Notes: generated by a model from the letters alone, not told the origin. DNA of 64,000 bases from Kiritimatiellia bacterium (GCA_030745755.1 JASLOA010000045.1:1-64000), one strand, 5' to 3'. Positions 21,552 to 31,139 are shown, counted from the stretch's first letter. Made by a program: numbers and translations.

Positions 21552-22382
21552 CTATGCTCCGGCTCTCACCCGCCGCGCGTACTCGCTCTGCGGATAGCTG
21601 GAGAGCAGCTCTTTGCGCATCTTCTCGGCATACGGATGCTGGCCCTTCTCCTGGAAACACTCCGCGGCCTTGAAGAGCGCCTCCGGCTGCACGCTCTTGA
21701 CCGACTGGAAGAAGACAACGGTGCGCAGGTAGCCGTCAATCAGCGCATCCTCCAGCTTGCCCTTCTGCTTGGCAATGTCACCCCGGCGCAGCTGGGCCAC
21801 GGCGGCGAGCTCACGCGACGCGCCTTTGATCGCAATCCCCAGTGCCCTGTCGAGCTTGCTATACTGGTCGGTCTCCAGGAGGGCCTGCCAGTAGATTCCG
21901 GCAAATCCCGGGTCTTCGGCGGCATTGGGATTGGAAGCCATAACCCTGTCACACATCGACACGGCCTTACGCGGGTCCTTGGTCTTCATATAGCACTGCG
22001 CCAGGTACTGCGCGGCCACGACATCGTGTTCCAACATGGTGTAGTCGCGCATGATCTTCTCGAGCACAGGTACCGCCTGGGCCGTGCGACCGGACCGGGC
22101 GTTCTTCACCGCCGCGTCCAGCTCGGCCGGGCGTGCCACCTGGAAGTCAGCCACGTCGCTGGGTGCAAGCTTGTATGCGACGCTGCTGCCCTCCGGGCGT
22201 ATTTCATATTGCTTCGAGATGGCCAGCCACTTGACAGTGCCCTTCAGCTTCTGGCCGGTACCGGCCTTGGTGATGACCGCCGTTACGGCGGCGTCTGCGG
22301 CACCCACGGCCAGCAGCGATACCAGCAGCACGGCCATTGCTCTTGTCACTCGTCTACGTATCATCATGTTTCTCCTGTTCAA
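21552..22382 (-). CDS. Exported TPR-like protein of the ExbBD cluster
   Basis: A 276-residue protein with a Sec signal (VTRAMAVLLVSLLAVGAADA). A short domain with KGTVKWLAISKQYEIRPEG follows, then helical repeats of TPR type (AVPVLEKIMRDYTM, YLAQCYMKTKDPRKAVSMCD, LFKAAECFQEKGQHPYAEKM). Probably periplasmic. Its ATG overlaps the stop codon of the large upstream TPR gene by four bases, and ExbB follows 67 bases on. Function is unknown beyond a scaffold role in the cluster. Confidence 0.75.
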   Translation of the reverse strand: MNRRNMMIRRRVTRAMAVLLVSLLAVGAADAAVTAVITKAGTGQKLKGTVKWLAISKQYEIRPEGSSVAYKLAPSDVADFQVARPAELDAAVKNARSGRTAQAVPVLEKIMRDYTMLEHDVVAAQYLAQCYMKTKDPRKAVSMCDRVMASNPNAAEDPGFAGIYWQALLETDQYSKLDRALGIAIKGASRELAAVAQLRRGDIAKQKGKLEDALIDGYLRTVVFFQSVKSVQPEALFKAAECFQEKGQHPYAEKMRKELLSSYPQSEYARRVRAGA

Positions 22383-25300
22383 TTCGCTGCGGCGGCTTCC
22401 GCTTCCGGTTTCTCGTCCGCGGCGCCGGCCTCGGGTTCCGCCGGGGATTCTATCAGATCATCGCCCTCTTCTTCTTCAATCTCTTCTGCGGCCCCGTCTG
22501 TTGCGCCGACTTCAGCACCGCTGACCGCCAGCTTCGTTTTGGCCTTACTGCGGATACGACGCACCTCGCTCGCATAGCGTCCGCCATTCCCGAAGGTCTC
22601 GAGGTAGCTATCACTGTCGTCCATGGCCTCCTGCCAGTGCTCGGCCTCAATCAGGAGCGGCAGACAGGTCGCAAAGGCATCCTCGATGTGCGGACGGGCA
22701 TCCTTGTCATTGGCGTCGCCCAGCATCATCAGAGCCTGGAGAGTCGAGATGGCCTGGCCATGGTAGGTCTTGGCCTTGGACTCATCCCCGAACTCGGTCT
22801 CGGCGGCGGCTTTGAGCAGGATCAAGTTGGCGATGACCACATCCGAGCGCGCCCTGAAACCGGCCGACTTGTCGTATTTCCGCGCCTTGGTCATGGCCAG
22901 AACGGCCCTGTTGAAGAAATCAAGGCGCTTGTCGTCGTCGGCCTCATCCTGGGCCAATTGGGCGTAGCAGCGGCTGAGCTGTAGGCTGGCCTCGACCGTC
23001 ATGCCGCTGTTGGGATACTTATCGAGCATGTTCTGCAGCACGTCGGAGGCCTTCTTATACTCCTTACGTTCCACCATGACCTGGCCCTTGCCCATCATCG
23101 CCTTTTCGACATAGACGCGCTCTTCCGTTGCAGCCAGAACCTGGTCAAATGCCTGCAGGCTGATGTCATACTCACCCGCCTTCAGCAGCTCGGTACCTGC
23201 CGTCAGGATCTGTGAATTCGAGTACTTGCCATCGCCGGAGAACATGTCGCGAAAGACGTCGATCGCCCGCTTGCGCATCCCGAGGTCGAGCAGGCTCTTG
23301 CCCAGCATGAATAGCGCGTTCTGTGCCTCGGGCGTCTCGGGATACTCCGACTGCAAGCGCTTCAAGGCCTCCTGTGCCTCATCCGGCTTCTCCAGAATCG
23401 TCCACAGCGTACCGATCTGGCTCAGGGCCGGGGCGGCGTAGCGTGAGGTGGGGAACGTATCGATAAGCTGCTGCAGCGTCTTGATGGCCGCAAGCTGGTA
23501 GGCCTTTGTCTTGGCGGCATCTTCTGACTTGAGCTGGGTGTAGCAGACCGCCTTGAAGAAGAGACAGCCCTGCATCACGTCAGCGTTCTTCTCCGCATCT
23601 TCCGTAGTCGGCTCGTATTTCGGATCCTTCGCTTCAACCAGCTTGATCACGGCGTTGTAGCGCTTGATGGCCGACGCGAGGTATTTGCCGCCGACGCGCT
23701 GGTAGGCCGAGGCCATGCGAAACTGCGTACGGAGATACTCGTGCCCCGGCCTGCGCTCTTTGCTCAACGCCTTGGCATAGACATTCAAGGCCTGCAGCTC
23801 CCCTTTCACATCTTCCATCTTGAGCTGGCAGTAGGTGATCTGCTTCAGCGTACTGAGATAGCTTGGCGAGTCGCTGTAGTCTTCGACAATACGCTGGTAG
23901 TAGGGCAGAGCTGCGGCGTAGCGCTCCTCGCGGTAGTGGCGGTTACCGTGCTGATAGACCAGCGCTGCGGCCATGGGATGCTGCTTGAAGTTGTCGAAGT
24001 AGATCTCGTAGACGGCCTCTTTGCGTTCATCGAGACCACGCTCACCGTAGGTGCCGCCGACCCGCAGCACCTGGTCGCCGGCTTTGCCCTGCAACGCATG
24101 GTCACCGCCGAAACGCTCGGACAGGTAGCGAACGGTCGTATCGACCATCAGGTCGTCTTCGGTCTCGACATAGCACCGGGAGAGCTCACCCAGCGCGGCC
24201 ACGGAGGTCTCGCCTTCGGGAAACCGGTTCAACACCTTCACATACGCATCCACCGCGTTGGCAAACTGGTTCTGATTGAACAGGGCCCGCGCGCCCAGGA
24301 ACTGGTAGCGGCGTACCTCGTCCATCTTCTCGGGCGTGACCGGTGTGTTGATCTCGGCCCCGTAGCCCTCGAGAACTGCCTTAATCCGGTCTACCTGTTC
24401 GCCCGCATCGGCGGCCCACTTGCTGCTCGGGTAGCCAATGAAGACGTTGACAAAATGCTTATAGGCGCCCGACTCGCGCCCCCCTTTGGGTTTGGCTTTC
24501 CCGGCCAACAGGTCGATGATCTTTGCCTTGTCGCCCCCTTCCTCAATGAGCTTCTGGGCCTCTTTCCACATGATCGAGCCGAGCATGTAGCGACAGTTGG
24601 CCATCGGGCTCAGGCTCTCAAGCTCCTGCTCAACCAGGATGTCGTGAATCTGCTTAAGCTGTGGCGTGTAGTCCTTAACCAGCTTCATGGCTGCCGGGAT
24701 GTCGCCCTGCAAGGCCTTTGCCTGCGCCATAATCACGATCGCCTTGCCAAACCAGATATCCTGCACCCAGAGGATGTCGGTCGCCAGCTCATCAATCTCC
24801 TTGAGCAGTGCGGCACGGTCCTTGGCAGGCTTCGCCTGTGCCACCTTCAGCATCAGTTCAGCCGTCTCACTCATGACCTGGCGTTTGATATGTTCCTCGA
24901 CCTTGGCTTTCAGAACGTTCTTGTAGGCGGTGATGGCCTCTTCGTCTTTGCCCAGCACGAGCTGCATCTGGGCATACTTGTAGGCCGAGTTGATGAAGAA
25001 ATCGTTCAGACCGGCCGGTGGCTTCGGAAAAGCCTTAAAGAAGGAAACGTAGATTTCCTCGGCCTGGGGGTACTTGCCCCAGGCGTAGTAACCGTCGGCC
25101 AGCGAGAGTCGCATGGCCCAGGCATCCTGGCTGTTCTGGTTGGGTTCCCTGGCGATGATCTCGAGGACCTCGGCAAACTTACCGCGCGAGATCATGCTCT
25201 GGAGTCTGAGGACCTTGATGAGCGGCTTGGCCTCGGGATGCTTCTTGATAAGGCGATCGAGCACGATCTCCATGTAATCCGGCATGCCCAGCTTCTGCAG

Positions 25301-25438
25301 CGCCTCGGCGTACTGGATCTCCGCCCTGATTTCGGGTGAGGGACCCCCCGTCAGATCATCGGTCCCTCGTGCGGGCGCCGCCGCAATGATGACTCCTGCC
25401 AGAAAGAGCTTTGTCAGCCAGATGGTCCTCTGCCTCAT
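22379..25438 (-). CDS. Large exported TPR-repeat protein
   Basis: A 1019-residue protein with a signal peptide (LTKLFLAGVIIAAAPARG) followed by about 900 residues of tetratricopeptide-type repeats resembling YbgF and BamD modules (for example FPEGETSVAALGELSRCYVE, YPETPEAQNALFMLGKSLLD). It ends with an acidic, Ala-Glu-rich tail of about 50 residues. It is probably periplasmic. It is the first gene of the cluster that continues through a second TPR protein, ExbB and two ExbD. It may be the load that the ExbBD motor acts on, but no partner is proven. Confidence 0.8.
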   Translation of the reverse strand: MRQRTIWLTKLFLAGVIIAAAPARGTDDLTGGPSPEIRAEIQYAEALQKLGMPDYMEIVLDRLIKKHPEAKPLIKVLRLQSMISRGKFAEVLEIIAREPNQNSQDAWAMRLSLADGYYAWGKYPQAEEIYVSFFKAFPKPPAGLNDFFINSAYKYAQMQLVLGKDEEAITAYKNVLKAKVEEHIKRQVMSETAELMLKVAQAKPAKDRAALLKEIDELATDILWVQDIWFGKAIVIMAQAKALQGDIPAAMKLVKDYTPQLKQIHDILVEQELESLSPMANCRYMLGSIMWKEAQKLIEEGGDKAKIIDLLAGKAKPKGGRESGAYKHFVNVFIGYPSSKWAADAGEQVDRIKAVLEGYGAEINTPVTPEKMDEVRRYQFLGARALFNQNQFANAVDAYVKVLNRFPEGETSVAALGELSRCYVETEDDLMVDTTVRYLSERFGGDHALQGKAGDQVLRVGGTYGERGLDERKEAVYEIYFDNFKQHPMAAALVYQHGNRHYREERYAAALPYYQRIVEDYSDSPSYLSTLKQITYCQLKMEDVKGELQALNVYAKALSKERRPGHEYLRTQFRMASAYQRVGGKYLASAIKRYNAVIKLVEAKDPKYEPTTEDAEKNADVMQGCLFFKAVCYTQLKSEDAAKTKAYQLAAIKTLQQLIDTFPTSRYAAPALSQIGTLWTILEKPDEAQEALKRLQSEYPETPEAQNALFMLGKSLLDLGMRKRAIDVFRDMFSGDGKYSNSQILTAGTELLKAGEYDISLQAFDQVLAATEERVYVEKAMMGKGQVMVERKEYKKASDVLQNMLDKYPNSGMTVEASLQLSRCYAQLAQDEADDDKRLDFFNRAVLAMTKARKYDKSAGFRARSDVVIANLILLKAAAETEFGDESKAKTYHGQAISTLQALMMLGDANDKDARPHIEDAFATCLPLLIEAEHWQEAMDDSDSYLETFGNGGRYASEVRRIRSKAKTKLAVSGAEVGATDGAAEEIEEEEGDDLIESPAEPEAGAADEKPEAEAAAAN

Positions 25439-25540
25439 ATCTTCGCGATCTCCTCGTTGATTGTGAGACTAGGAAAAGCGGCGCTGACAGGTCAACGACT
25501 TTCTGAATGTGGACGTTCCCCGTTTCTCGCACCAGTGGCA

Positions 25541-25625
25541 CATTAGGAGATCCCTCGGCTTCGCTCGGGATGACAGCTTTCTAGCCTGTGTTGATTACCG
25601 AGCGAAGTCGAGGTATCCCGGTCAT
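25541..25625. repeat. MITE-like palindrome between divergent genes
   Basis: Arms GGAGATCCCTCGGCTTCGCT followed by CGGGATGACAGC, and the inverted ACCGAGCGAAGTCGAGGTAT with CCCGGTCAT. It is a short member of the family seen at 29.4, 29.6, 39.4, 53.0 and 55.5 kb. It sits in the 254-base gap between the divergent TPR and rmuC genes. Confidence 0.65.
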
Positions 25626-25692
25626 GAAAGGAAGTGGGGGCAGTCCACCTTTCTGAATTGGCAGGGCATGCCGGCGGGGATATAGTCGCTCT

Positions 25693-26805
25693 GTGAATAC
25701 GCTCCTGTCCGCCTTGATCATCGCTGCGGCCATACTCCTGGCCGGACTGCTCCTCTATTGGTTGCTCAGCAGGGCGTTGCGCCACAACGACAGCATGTCG
25801 CTGCTGCAGAACCAGGTCAACGCGGCCACGCAGCAGTCGACGCAGCAAGTCGAGGCCCTGCGCACAAGCATGGCCGACAGCCTGCAGGCCTTGACCCACC
25901 AGCTTAACCAATCGATGGCTACGAGCAGTAAACAGGTGGGTGACCGGCTCGATTCCACGACCAAGATCATCGGCGACGTACGCCAGCAACTCGGACAGCT
26001 TGAAAAATCATCCAAGCGCATGCTCGAAGTCGGTACCGATATCGCACAGCTGCAGGAGATCCTTCAGCCCCCCAAGTTGCGCGGCGCCCTGGGCGAGCTG
26101 TTCCTGGGTGACCTGCTCGCGCAGATCCTGCCGGCCAGTCACTACACCTTGCAGCACCACTTTAAAGGCGGCGAGGCAGTCGACGCCGTGATCAGGCTGC
26201 GCGCCGGGATGGTACCGATCGATGCCAAGTTCCCGCTGGATAATTTCAAACGGGTTCTCGCCGCCGAGACGGATGACGCCCGCCGCAACGCGCGCAAGGC
26301 CTTTGCGCGAGACGTCAAGGGGCACGTCGACGCGATCGCCACCAAGTATATCCGCATGGACGAGGGCACGTTCGACTTTGCACTCATGTATATCCCGGCC
26401 GAGAACGTCTACTACGAGACCATCATTAAGGACGAGCTGTTGGACGGCGATATGGTTCTGTTCAACTACGCCCTCAAACGACGCGTCATCCCCGTCTCTC
26501 CCAACAGCTTCTATGCCTATCTTCAGACCATTATTCTCGGCCTGAAAGGACTCCAGGTTGAAGAGCAGTCACGCGAGATCATTGGGCACCTCTCGCGTCT
26601 GCGCAAGGAGTTCGATACGTTTTCGGAGGCCTTCCGCCTGGTCGGCCAGCATCTCGACAACTCCACCAAGAAGTTCACCGAAGCCCAGAAGCGTCTTGGC
26701 AAGATGGAGAGTAAGATTGAACAGATCGACGGCTTGGCCCAGGGGCTGGAGATTGAAGGTAGTGCGGATGCCCCTGCCCTCCCGGAGAGTGAAGGCGAAC
26801 AATAG
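25693..26805 (+). CDS. rmuC: DNA recombination protein RmuC family
   Basis: A 370-residue protein. An N-terminal membrane anchor (ALIIAAAILLAGLLLYWLL) is followed by a coiled coil (about 30-130) and the RmuC core (LRGALGELFLGDLLAQILP, DAKFPLDNFKRVL, DFALMYIPAENVYYE). RmuC limits inversions at short inverted repeats and is a predicted PD-(D/E)XK-fold nuclease, which is of interest in a genome this rich in palindromes. The start is a GTG at 25693 with only a weak ribosome site, and no better start lies before the membrane helix. Confidence 0.9.
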   Translation: MNTLLSALIIAAAILLAGLLLYWLLSRALRHNDSMSLLQNQVNAATQQSTQQVEALRTSMADSLQALTHQLNQSMATSSKQVGDRLDSTTKIIGDVRQQLGQLEKSSKRMLEVGTDIAQLQEILQPPKLRGALGELFLGDLLAQILPASHYTLQHHFKGGEAVDAVIRLRAGMVPIDAKFPLDNFKRVLAAETDDARRNARKAFARDVKGHVDAIATKYIRMDEGTFDFALMYIPAENVYYETIIKDELLDGDMVLFNYALKRRVIPVSPNSFYAYLQTIILGLKGLQVEEQSREIIGHLSRLRKEFDTFSEAFRLVGQHLDNSTKKFTEAQKRLGKMESKIEQIDGLAQGLEIEGSADAPALPESEGEQ

Positions 26806-26884
26806 GTCTACGGCTCGCCTATCGGCACTTTCTTATTGCACCGGCGCGGCCCTTTCGCCTATCGTGCCTTTTTAAGGAGAAACC

Positions 26885-28003
26885 ATGGGTAAACTATTAC
26901 GAGTTCTTGTTGTCTTCTGTCTTCTTTTGAGTATCGGTGCGCTGGTTCTGGGCATCCTCTTGTTTGGCAAGCGCGAGTTACTCAAGGGCCGTGCACAGAA
27001 ACTTGAGAACGCCATCATTCAACTCGGAGCCCTGATCGAAGAAGAGGCGCCCCAGAGCAGCGGCGTGGTTCAGTACCCGGAACGCGACATGTCGCCGAAC
27101 GCGCTTGATTTCCTCGACGACCAGGAGTTCTCCGGTTTCTGGCCCACCTACTCGAACAGCTATGAACTCGTCGACGCCGCCACCATGAACGTGAAGCGTC
27201 GCGAGAACGAACTCATGGCCTATTTCAAGCGCACTCCCGATGGCAAAGTCATCAAGAATGCCCGCGGCCTCAAGGTGACCGACGGCGAGGGTACGATGCA
27301 GGGACTCCTTGACGAGATCATCGGGAACGCTGAAGACCAGTACAACCTTCTCAACGATACGCGCCAGCAACTGGCCGATATCCGCGCCGAGCTCGTGGCA
27401 ACGATCCAGGATCTCAACCAGTCCAAGACCGGCTACCGCCAGGCCCTGCTGAAGATACAGAACCTGGAAGCCGACATCGCCCGCCTCCAAACCGATCTTC
27501 GCAACACCAAGGACGAGCTGGCCGAGGCCCGGGACATGATACGCTCGCTGCAAGACGAACTCGCCGAGGAGCGTCGTCAGCTTCAGCTTGTTGAAGAGCA
27601 GAAGGTCCAGCTTGAAGATGAAGTCGCGCAGCTCAAGGAAGAGCTCGAACAGTGGATAGGCAAGCCGCCCGAGAGTGGCGGGCTGCCTGGTCCTGCCGGA
27701 CAGGGAGAGATTGTCTGGGATCCCGGCGAGAAGGGCAAGGTCGTGTCGGTGAACCCGGCTTGGAACTTCGTCATCATCTCCCTCAGCGATGCGGCGCTGA
27801 ATGAACTCCTTGGCGATGAGGATTCCGATCAGCCGCTTGGCCTCGTGCAATTCATGATCAAGCGTGAGATTGAAGGTGAAGACACCTTTGTCACGAAGGT
27901 TCAGTTGCAGAAGGTTCGCCGCGACGAGAAACTGGCGATTGCCAGCATCTTGAGCGACTGGCAGCAGATGCCTGTTCAGGAAGGTGACATCGTATTCAAA
28001 TGA
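26885..28003 (+). CDS. Membrane-anchored coiled-coil protein
   Basis: A 372-residue protein with one N-terminal membrane helix (VLVVFCLLLSIGALVLGILL). The middle region is followed by a long heptad-rich coiled coil at about 145-255 (NTKDELAEARDMIRSLQDEL and similar). A Gly/Pro linker leads to a compact C-terminal domain with GEKGKVVSVNPAWNFVIISL. The C-terminal segment recurs in envelope proteins of PVC bacteria, but I know no function. AAGGAG precedes the ATG by 5 bases. The stop codon overlaps the start of the small lipoprotein gene. Confidence 0.75.
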   Translation: MGKLLRVLVVFCLLLSIGALVLGILLFGKRELLKGRAQKLENAIIQLGALIEEEAPQSSGVVQYPERDMSPNALDFLDDQEFSGFWPTYSNSYELVDAATMNVKRRENELMAYFKRTPDGKVIKNARGLKVTDGEGTMQGLLDEIIGNAEDQYNLLNDTRQQLADIRAELVATIQDLNQSKTGYRQALLKIQNLEADIARLQTDLRNTKDELAEARDMIRSLQDELAEERRQLQLVEEQKVQLEDEVAQLKEELEQWIGKPPESGGLPGPAGQGEIVWDPGEKGKVVSVNPAWNFVIISLSDAALNELLGDEDSDQPLGLVQFMIKREIEGEDTFVTKVQLQKVRRDEKLAIASILSDWQQMPVQEGDIVFK

Positions 28004-28152
28004 TGCGAGCGCTACTGACGATCACAGTGTTGGCCGCTGCCATGCTGCTTTTTGCAGGCTGCGCTACGCTTGAGGACGAATCGGACCTGCCCTGGAATAC
28101 CCCCCAGCCGTGGGAGGGATCACCTACGATTCCGGGGTTGAACCAGTATTAG
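28000..28152 (+). CDS. Small lipoprotein, 50 residues
   Basis: Starts inside the stop region of the coiled-coil gene (ATGA overlap). It encodes MMRALLTITVLAAAMLLFAG, Cys, ATLEDESDLPWNTPQPWEGS and PTIPGLNQY. The lipobox LFAGC gives a mature peptide of only about 30 residues, rich in Trp and Pro. Overlap with the upstream gene, a textbook lipoprotein signal and a clean stop argue that it is real. It may tether or partner the coiled-coil protein at the outer membrane. Confidence 0.75.
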   Translation: MMRALLTITVLAAAMLLFAGCATLEDESDLPWNTPQPWEGSPTIPGLNQY

Positions 28153-28158
28153 AGGGGA

Positions 28159-28243
28159 CGGCTCGCTGGGGACAGCTCGCCCTACCTGACCGGCAGCGTG
28201 TCTATACCAAACGCAAGGTAGGGCGAGCTGTCCCAGCGAGCCG
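28159..28243. repeat. REP-like inverted pair
   Basis: Left unit 28159-28186 ends CGCCCTACC and right unit 28217-28243 begins GGTAGGGCGAGCTGTCCCAG. The tails point inward with a 30-base spacer. It lies between convergent genes. Confidence 0.75.
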
Positions 28244-28270
28244 CAGCCCATCGATCGAGCTGGCCTACGA

Positions 28271-29287
28271 CTACTTCAACCCTCGCTCAATCATCGCTTC
28301 TGCGATCTGAACGGCGTTGAGGGCTGCGCCCTTGCGGATGTTGTCGCCCACGGCAAAGAGGGCCAGGCCGTTTTCGACGCTGTCATCCGGACGAATCCTT
28401 CCGACGAGTACGTCGTCACCGCCAGCCGCATCAAGCGCCATGGGATACTGGCCATTCGGTACATCGTCGATCACCTGCACACCCGGGGCGTCAGCAAGCA
28501 GCTCGCGCGCCTGTTCCGGTGTCATGGGTTCGGCGAACTCAATGTTGATGGCTTCGGAGTGAGCATAGAAGACCGGAACGCGCACACATGTCGAAGACAC
28601 GCGGAGCTCAGGGGCTCCCAGGATCTTACGCGACTCGAAGAGCATCTTGGCTTCTTCACTGGTGTAGCCCGGCATCGTATCCTTCAGACTGCCAATCTGG
28701 GGCAGACAGTTGAACGCAATCTGGTAGGGATAGGCGCTGACGTCCAGCTCCTCACCGGCCGCATAGGCACGCGTTTGCGCTTCCAGTTCATCGATAGCAC
28801 TGCGTCCGGTGCCCGAGACCGACTGGTAGGTCGAAACCACCAGGCGCTGAATCGGGTTCGCGCGATGCAGTGGGGCCAGGGGCATAAGGCCGATAATCGT
28901 GGAGCAGTTCGGATTCGCCACGAATCCCTGGTGGTTGTCCAGCGCCTCCGCGTTGATCTCAGGGATCACGAGCGGCACACGATCATCCATGCGGAAGTCG
29001 TCGCCATTATCGATGCAGATTACGCCACGCTCTACAGCAGCCCACCCGTAGGTCTGCGAGGCGCCCTTGGCGCCCTCTGTTCCGGCGAACAGGGCGAAAT
29101 CGAGGCCATCAAACGCCTCAGGTGAGGCGGCGACCACATCGAAATCCTCTCCAGCCACCGTCTCACGACGGGCCGAGCGAGCCATGATGCGGATCTCTTC
29201 CGCCGGGAAACTGCGCTGACGCAACACCTTCACAATCTCGGTACCCACGGCACCAATACCCACCAAACCAACCTTGTACTGCTTCAT
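28271..29287 (-). CDS. asd: Aspartate-semialdehyde dehydrogenase
   Basis: Reduces aspartyl phosphate to aspartate semialdehyde for lysine/diaminopimelate, threonine and methionine synthesis. The 338 residues begin with the NADP-binding VGLVGIGAVGTEI. The active-site Cys is in FVANPNCSTI and the substrate-binding CVRVPVFYAHSEAI follows. The ATG at 29285-29287 has GGAGAG before it; the frame upstream of it is repeat. The leuB gene lies upstream on the same strand, a pairing seen in many bacteria, but here 620 bases of repeats separate them. Confidence 0.95.
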   Translation of the reverse strand: MKQYKVGLVGIGAVGTEIVKVLRQRSFPAEEIRIMARSARRETVAGEDFDVVAASPEAFDGLDFALFAGTEGAKGASQTYGWAAVERGVICIDNGDDFRMDDRVPLVIPEINAEALDNHQGFVANPNCSTIIGLMPLAPLHRANPIQRLVVSTYQSVSGTGRSAIDELEAQTRAYAAGEELDVSAYPYQIAFNCLPQIGSLKDTMPGYTSEEAKMLFESRKILGAPELRVSSTCVRVPVFYAHSEAINIEFAEPMTPEQARELLADAPGVQVIDDVPNGQYPMALDAAGGDDVLVGRIRPDDSVENGLALFAVGDNIRKGAALNAVQIAEAMIERGLK

Positions 29288-29907
29288 AATTCTCTCCTTC
29301 ATCCACCCCAAGCGGAGCCCACCCCAAGCGAACAACACCTAATACCAATCACCAGTACTTCCCGGTACAGAAGCATCTGTCATTCCGAGCGTAGCGAGGA
29401 ATCTCTGTCTTCGGCAATTGCCGAGATCCCTCGCTACGCTCGGGATGACAATCTGATCCGTTTGCGCCAGTAAGTCTCAGCCATTCGAAAAACCAAGCGG
29501 AGCGCCCCACCCCAAGCGGAGCCCCCTAACCCAAGCGGAGCGCCCCACCCCAAGCGAACAACACCTAATACCAATCACCAGTACTTCCCGGTACAAGAAC
29601 ACCTGTCATTCCGAGCGCAGCGAGGAATCTCGGTCTTCGGCAATTGCCGAGATCCCTCGCTGCGCTCGGGATGACAGTCTGATCCGTTTGCCTGCCATTT
29701 CGGCGGACGATTATGGACGACGATTACGGATTACGAGGAGAGGAGCAGCACCCTCGTCCACCGTAATCGTCGCCCGTAATCGTCAACCGATCCCTGTCTT
29801 CATTTCGTCTTCATAGCGCTTGCCATAGAACTTTTGACAGTACCCGCCCCCACCGGCTTTCACCGATCTTTGGTACCACCGGCACAAGGCCGGTGGGGAC
29901 CGCGCAG
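29288..29907. repeat. Repeat-filled gap between leuB and asd
   Basis: No gene is seen in these 620 bases. Two MITE-like palindromes lie at about 29375-29455 and 29605-29690 (CTGTCATTCCGAGCG...GGAATCTC, CGGCAATTGCCG at the centre, then GAGATCCCTCGC...GGGATGACA), nearly identical to each other. Just before each is the same stretch CCAAGCGAACAACACCTAAT, so a block of roughly 150 bases has been duplicated. Between them are three short CCAAGCGGAGC units. Bases 29761-29846 recur in direct orientation at 47437-47519. Confidence 0.75.
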
Positions 29908-30996
29908 CTAACCAGCCACGCCTTCAGCAACAAGATCACCCACCTCGGTGGTGGAGTAGCCCATCCGTCCGGCCGCCATGCTCTCCAACTTGGTGCCGGT
30001 CACGTCGGCCACCACGGTTTCAATCGCGTTGGCTGCCTCGCTCTCGCCCAGCGTATCGAGCATCATCGCGCCGGCGCAGATCGCAGCCAACGGGTTGATC
30101 ACGTTCATGCCTGTGTACTTCGGCGCAGAACCGCCGATAGGCTCGAACATGCTGACACCGTCAGGGTTGATGTTGCCGCCCGCGGCAATGCCCATGCCGC
30201 CCTGCGTCATGGCGCCCAAGTCTGTGATGATGTCACCGAACATGTTGCCGGTCACGAGAACGTCGAACCACTCCGGGTTCTTGACCATCCACATGCAGGT
30301 CGCGTCCACATGATAGTAGTCGCGACGGATGTCAGCGTAGTCGGCCTCACCGACCTCGTTGAACGCGCGCTCCCACAGGTCGAACACATAGGTCAGCACG
30401 TTGGTCTTGCCGACCAGGCCGAGCGTATTCTCATCACCCTTGCCGCGAGACTTCTTGCCGTGCTTCTTGGCATACTCGAATGCGTAGCGCAGGCAGCGTT
30501 CCACCTGGAAGCGACTGTAAACCATGCTCTGCACGGCCACCTCGTTCGGTGTGCCGATCTGAGAAATGCCGCCGGTGCCGGTGTAGATCCCGCCGCTGTT
30601 CTCACGCACCACTACGTAGTCGATCTCCGCGGGACCCTTGTCCTTGATCGGCGTATCGACGCCCGGGTAGAGCTTGACCGGACGCAGGTTGATGTACTGG
30701 TCCAGCTCAAAGCGCAAGCGCAACAGAATGCCCTTCTCGAGGATGCCGGGCTTCACGTCGGGATGCCCGATCGCACCGAGAAAGATTGCATCAAACTGCG
30801 ACAGCTCGCCCGAGGCGGAGTCCGGCAGCACTTCGTTCGTGGCCAGGTAGCGGTCGCCACCAAAATCGAAATCGGTGAAGTCCAGCTTGAATCCATACTT
30901 CGCCGCGGCGGCATCCAGCACCTTCACGCCTTCGCGCGCCACTTCCGGCCCAGTTCCATCGCCACCCATGACAGCGATCTTATACGTCTTGCTCAT
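29908..30996 (-). CDS. leuB: 3-isopropylmalate dehydrogenase
   Basis: Oxidative decarboxylation of 3-isopropylmalate in leucine synthesis. The 362 residues show the beta-decarboxylating dehydrogenase pattern: [10 protein letters not shown] at the N-terminus, the arginine-rich [18 protein letters not shown] substrate region, [12 protein letters not shown] with the metal-binding Asp, and [14 protein letters not shown]. The start at 30996 has GGGAGAAG before it. Tartrate dehydrogenase is a close relative that cannot be fully ruled out, but asd next door favours amino-acid synthesis. Confidence 0.88.
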   Translation of the reverse strand: MSKTYKIAVMGGDGTGPEVAREGVKVLDAAAAKYGFKLDFTDFDFGGDRYLATNEVLPDSASGELSQFDAIFLGAIGHPDVKPGILEKGILLRLRFELDQYINLRPVKLYPGVDTPIKDKGPAEIDYVVVRENSGGIYTGTGGISQIGTPNEVAVQSMVYSRFQVERCLRYAFEYAKKHGKKSRGKGDENTLGLVGKTNVLTYVFDLWERAFNEVGEADYADIRRDYYHVDATCMWMVKNPEWFDVLVTGNMFGDIITDLGAMTQGGMGIAAGGNINPDGVSMFEPIGGSAPKYTGMNVINPLAAICAGAMMLDTLGESEAANAIETVVADVTGTKLESMAAGRMGYSTTEVGDLVAEGVAG

Positions 30997-31022
30997 TGTG
31001 TCTTCTCCCTAAACATAAAGAG

Positions 31023-31095
31023 TGGAGCGGAGGAGATTCGAACTCCCGACCCCCGCGTTGCGAACGCGATGCTCTACCAACTGAGCTACCGCCCC
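31023..31095 (-). tRNA. tRNA-Ala (anticodon CGC)
   Basis: A 73-base cloverleaf. Acceptor GGGGCGG pairs with CCGCTCC and includes the G3-U70 pair that marks alanine tRNAs. The D arm is GCTC...GAGC, the anticodon stem TCGCG/CGCGG holds loop TTCGCAA, and the T arm has GTTCGAATC. The CCA end is not encoded. It lies just upstream of leuB on the same strand. Confidence 0.95.
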
Positions 31096-31107
31096 ACCAT
31101 AGAAACC

Positions 31108-31139
31108 ACCCGCTTGACCAAACTGAGCTACAGCCCCGC
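31108..31139 (-). pseudogene. tRNA 5'-half remnant
   Basis: Read on the minus strand, this stretch gives GCGGGGCTGTAGCTCAGTTT followed by GGTCAAGCGG, like the acceptor and D arm of a tRNA, but no anticodon or T arm follows. It directly precedes tRNA-Ala and may be a broken duplicate. Its end also forms a 9-base inverted repeat (CGCTTGACC at 31111, GGTCAAGCG at 31146). Confidence 0.5.
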
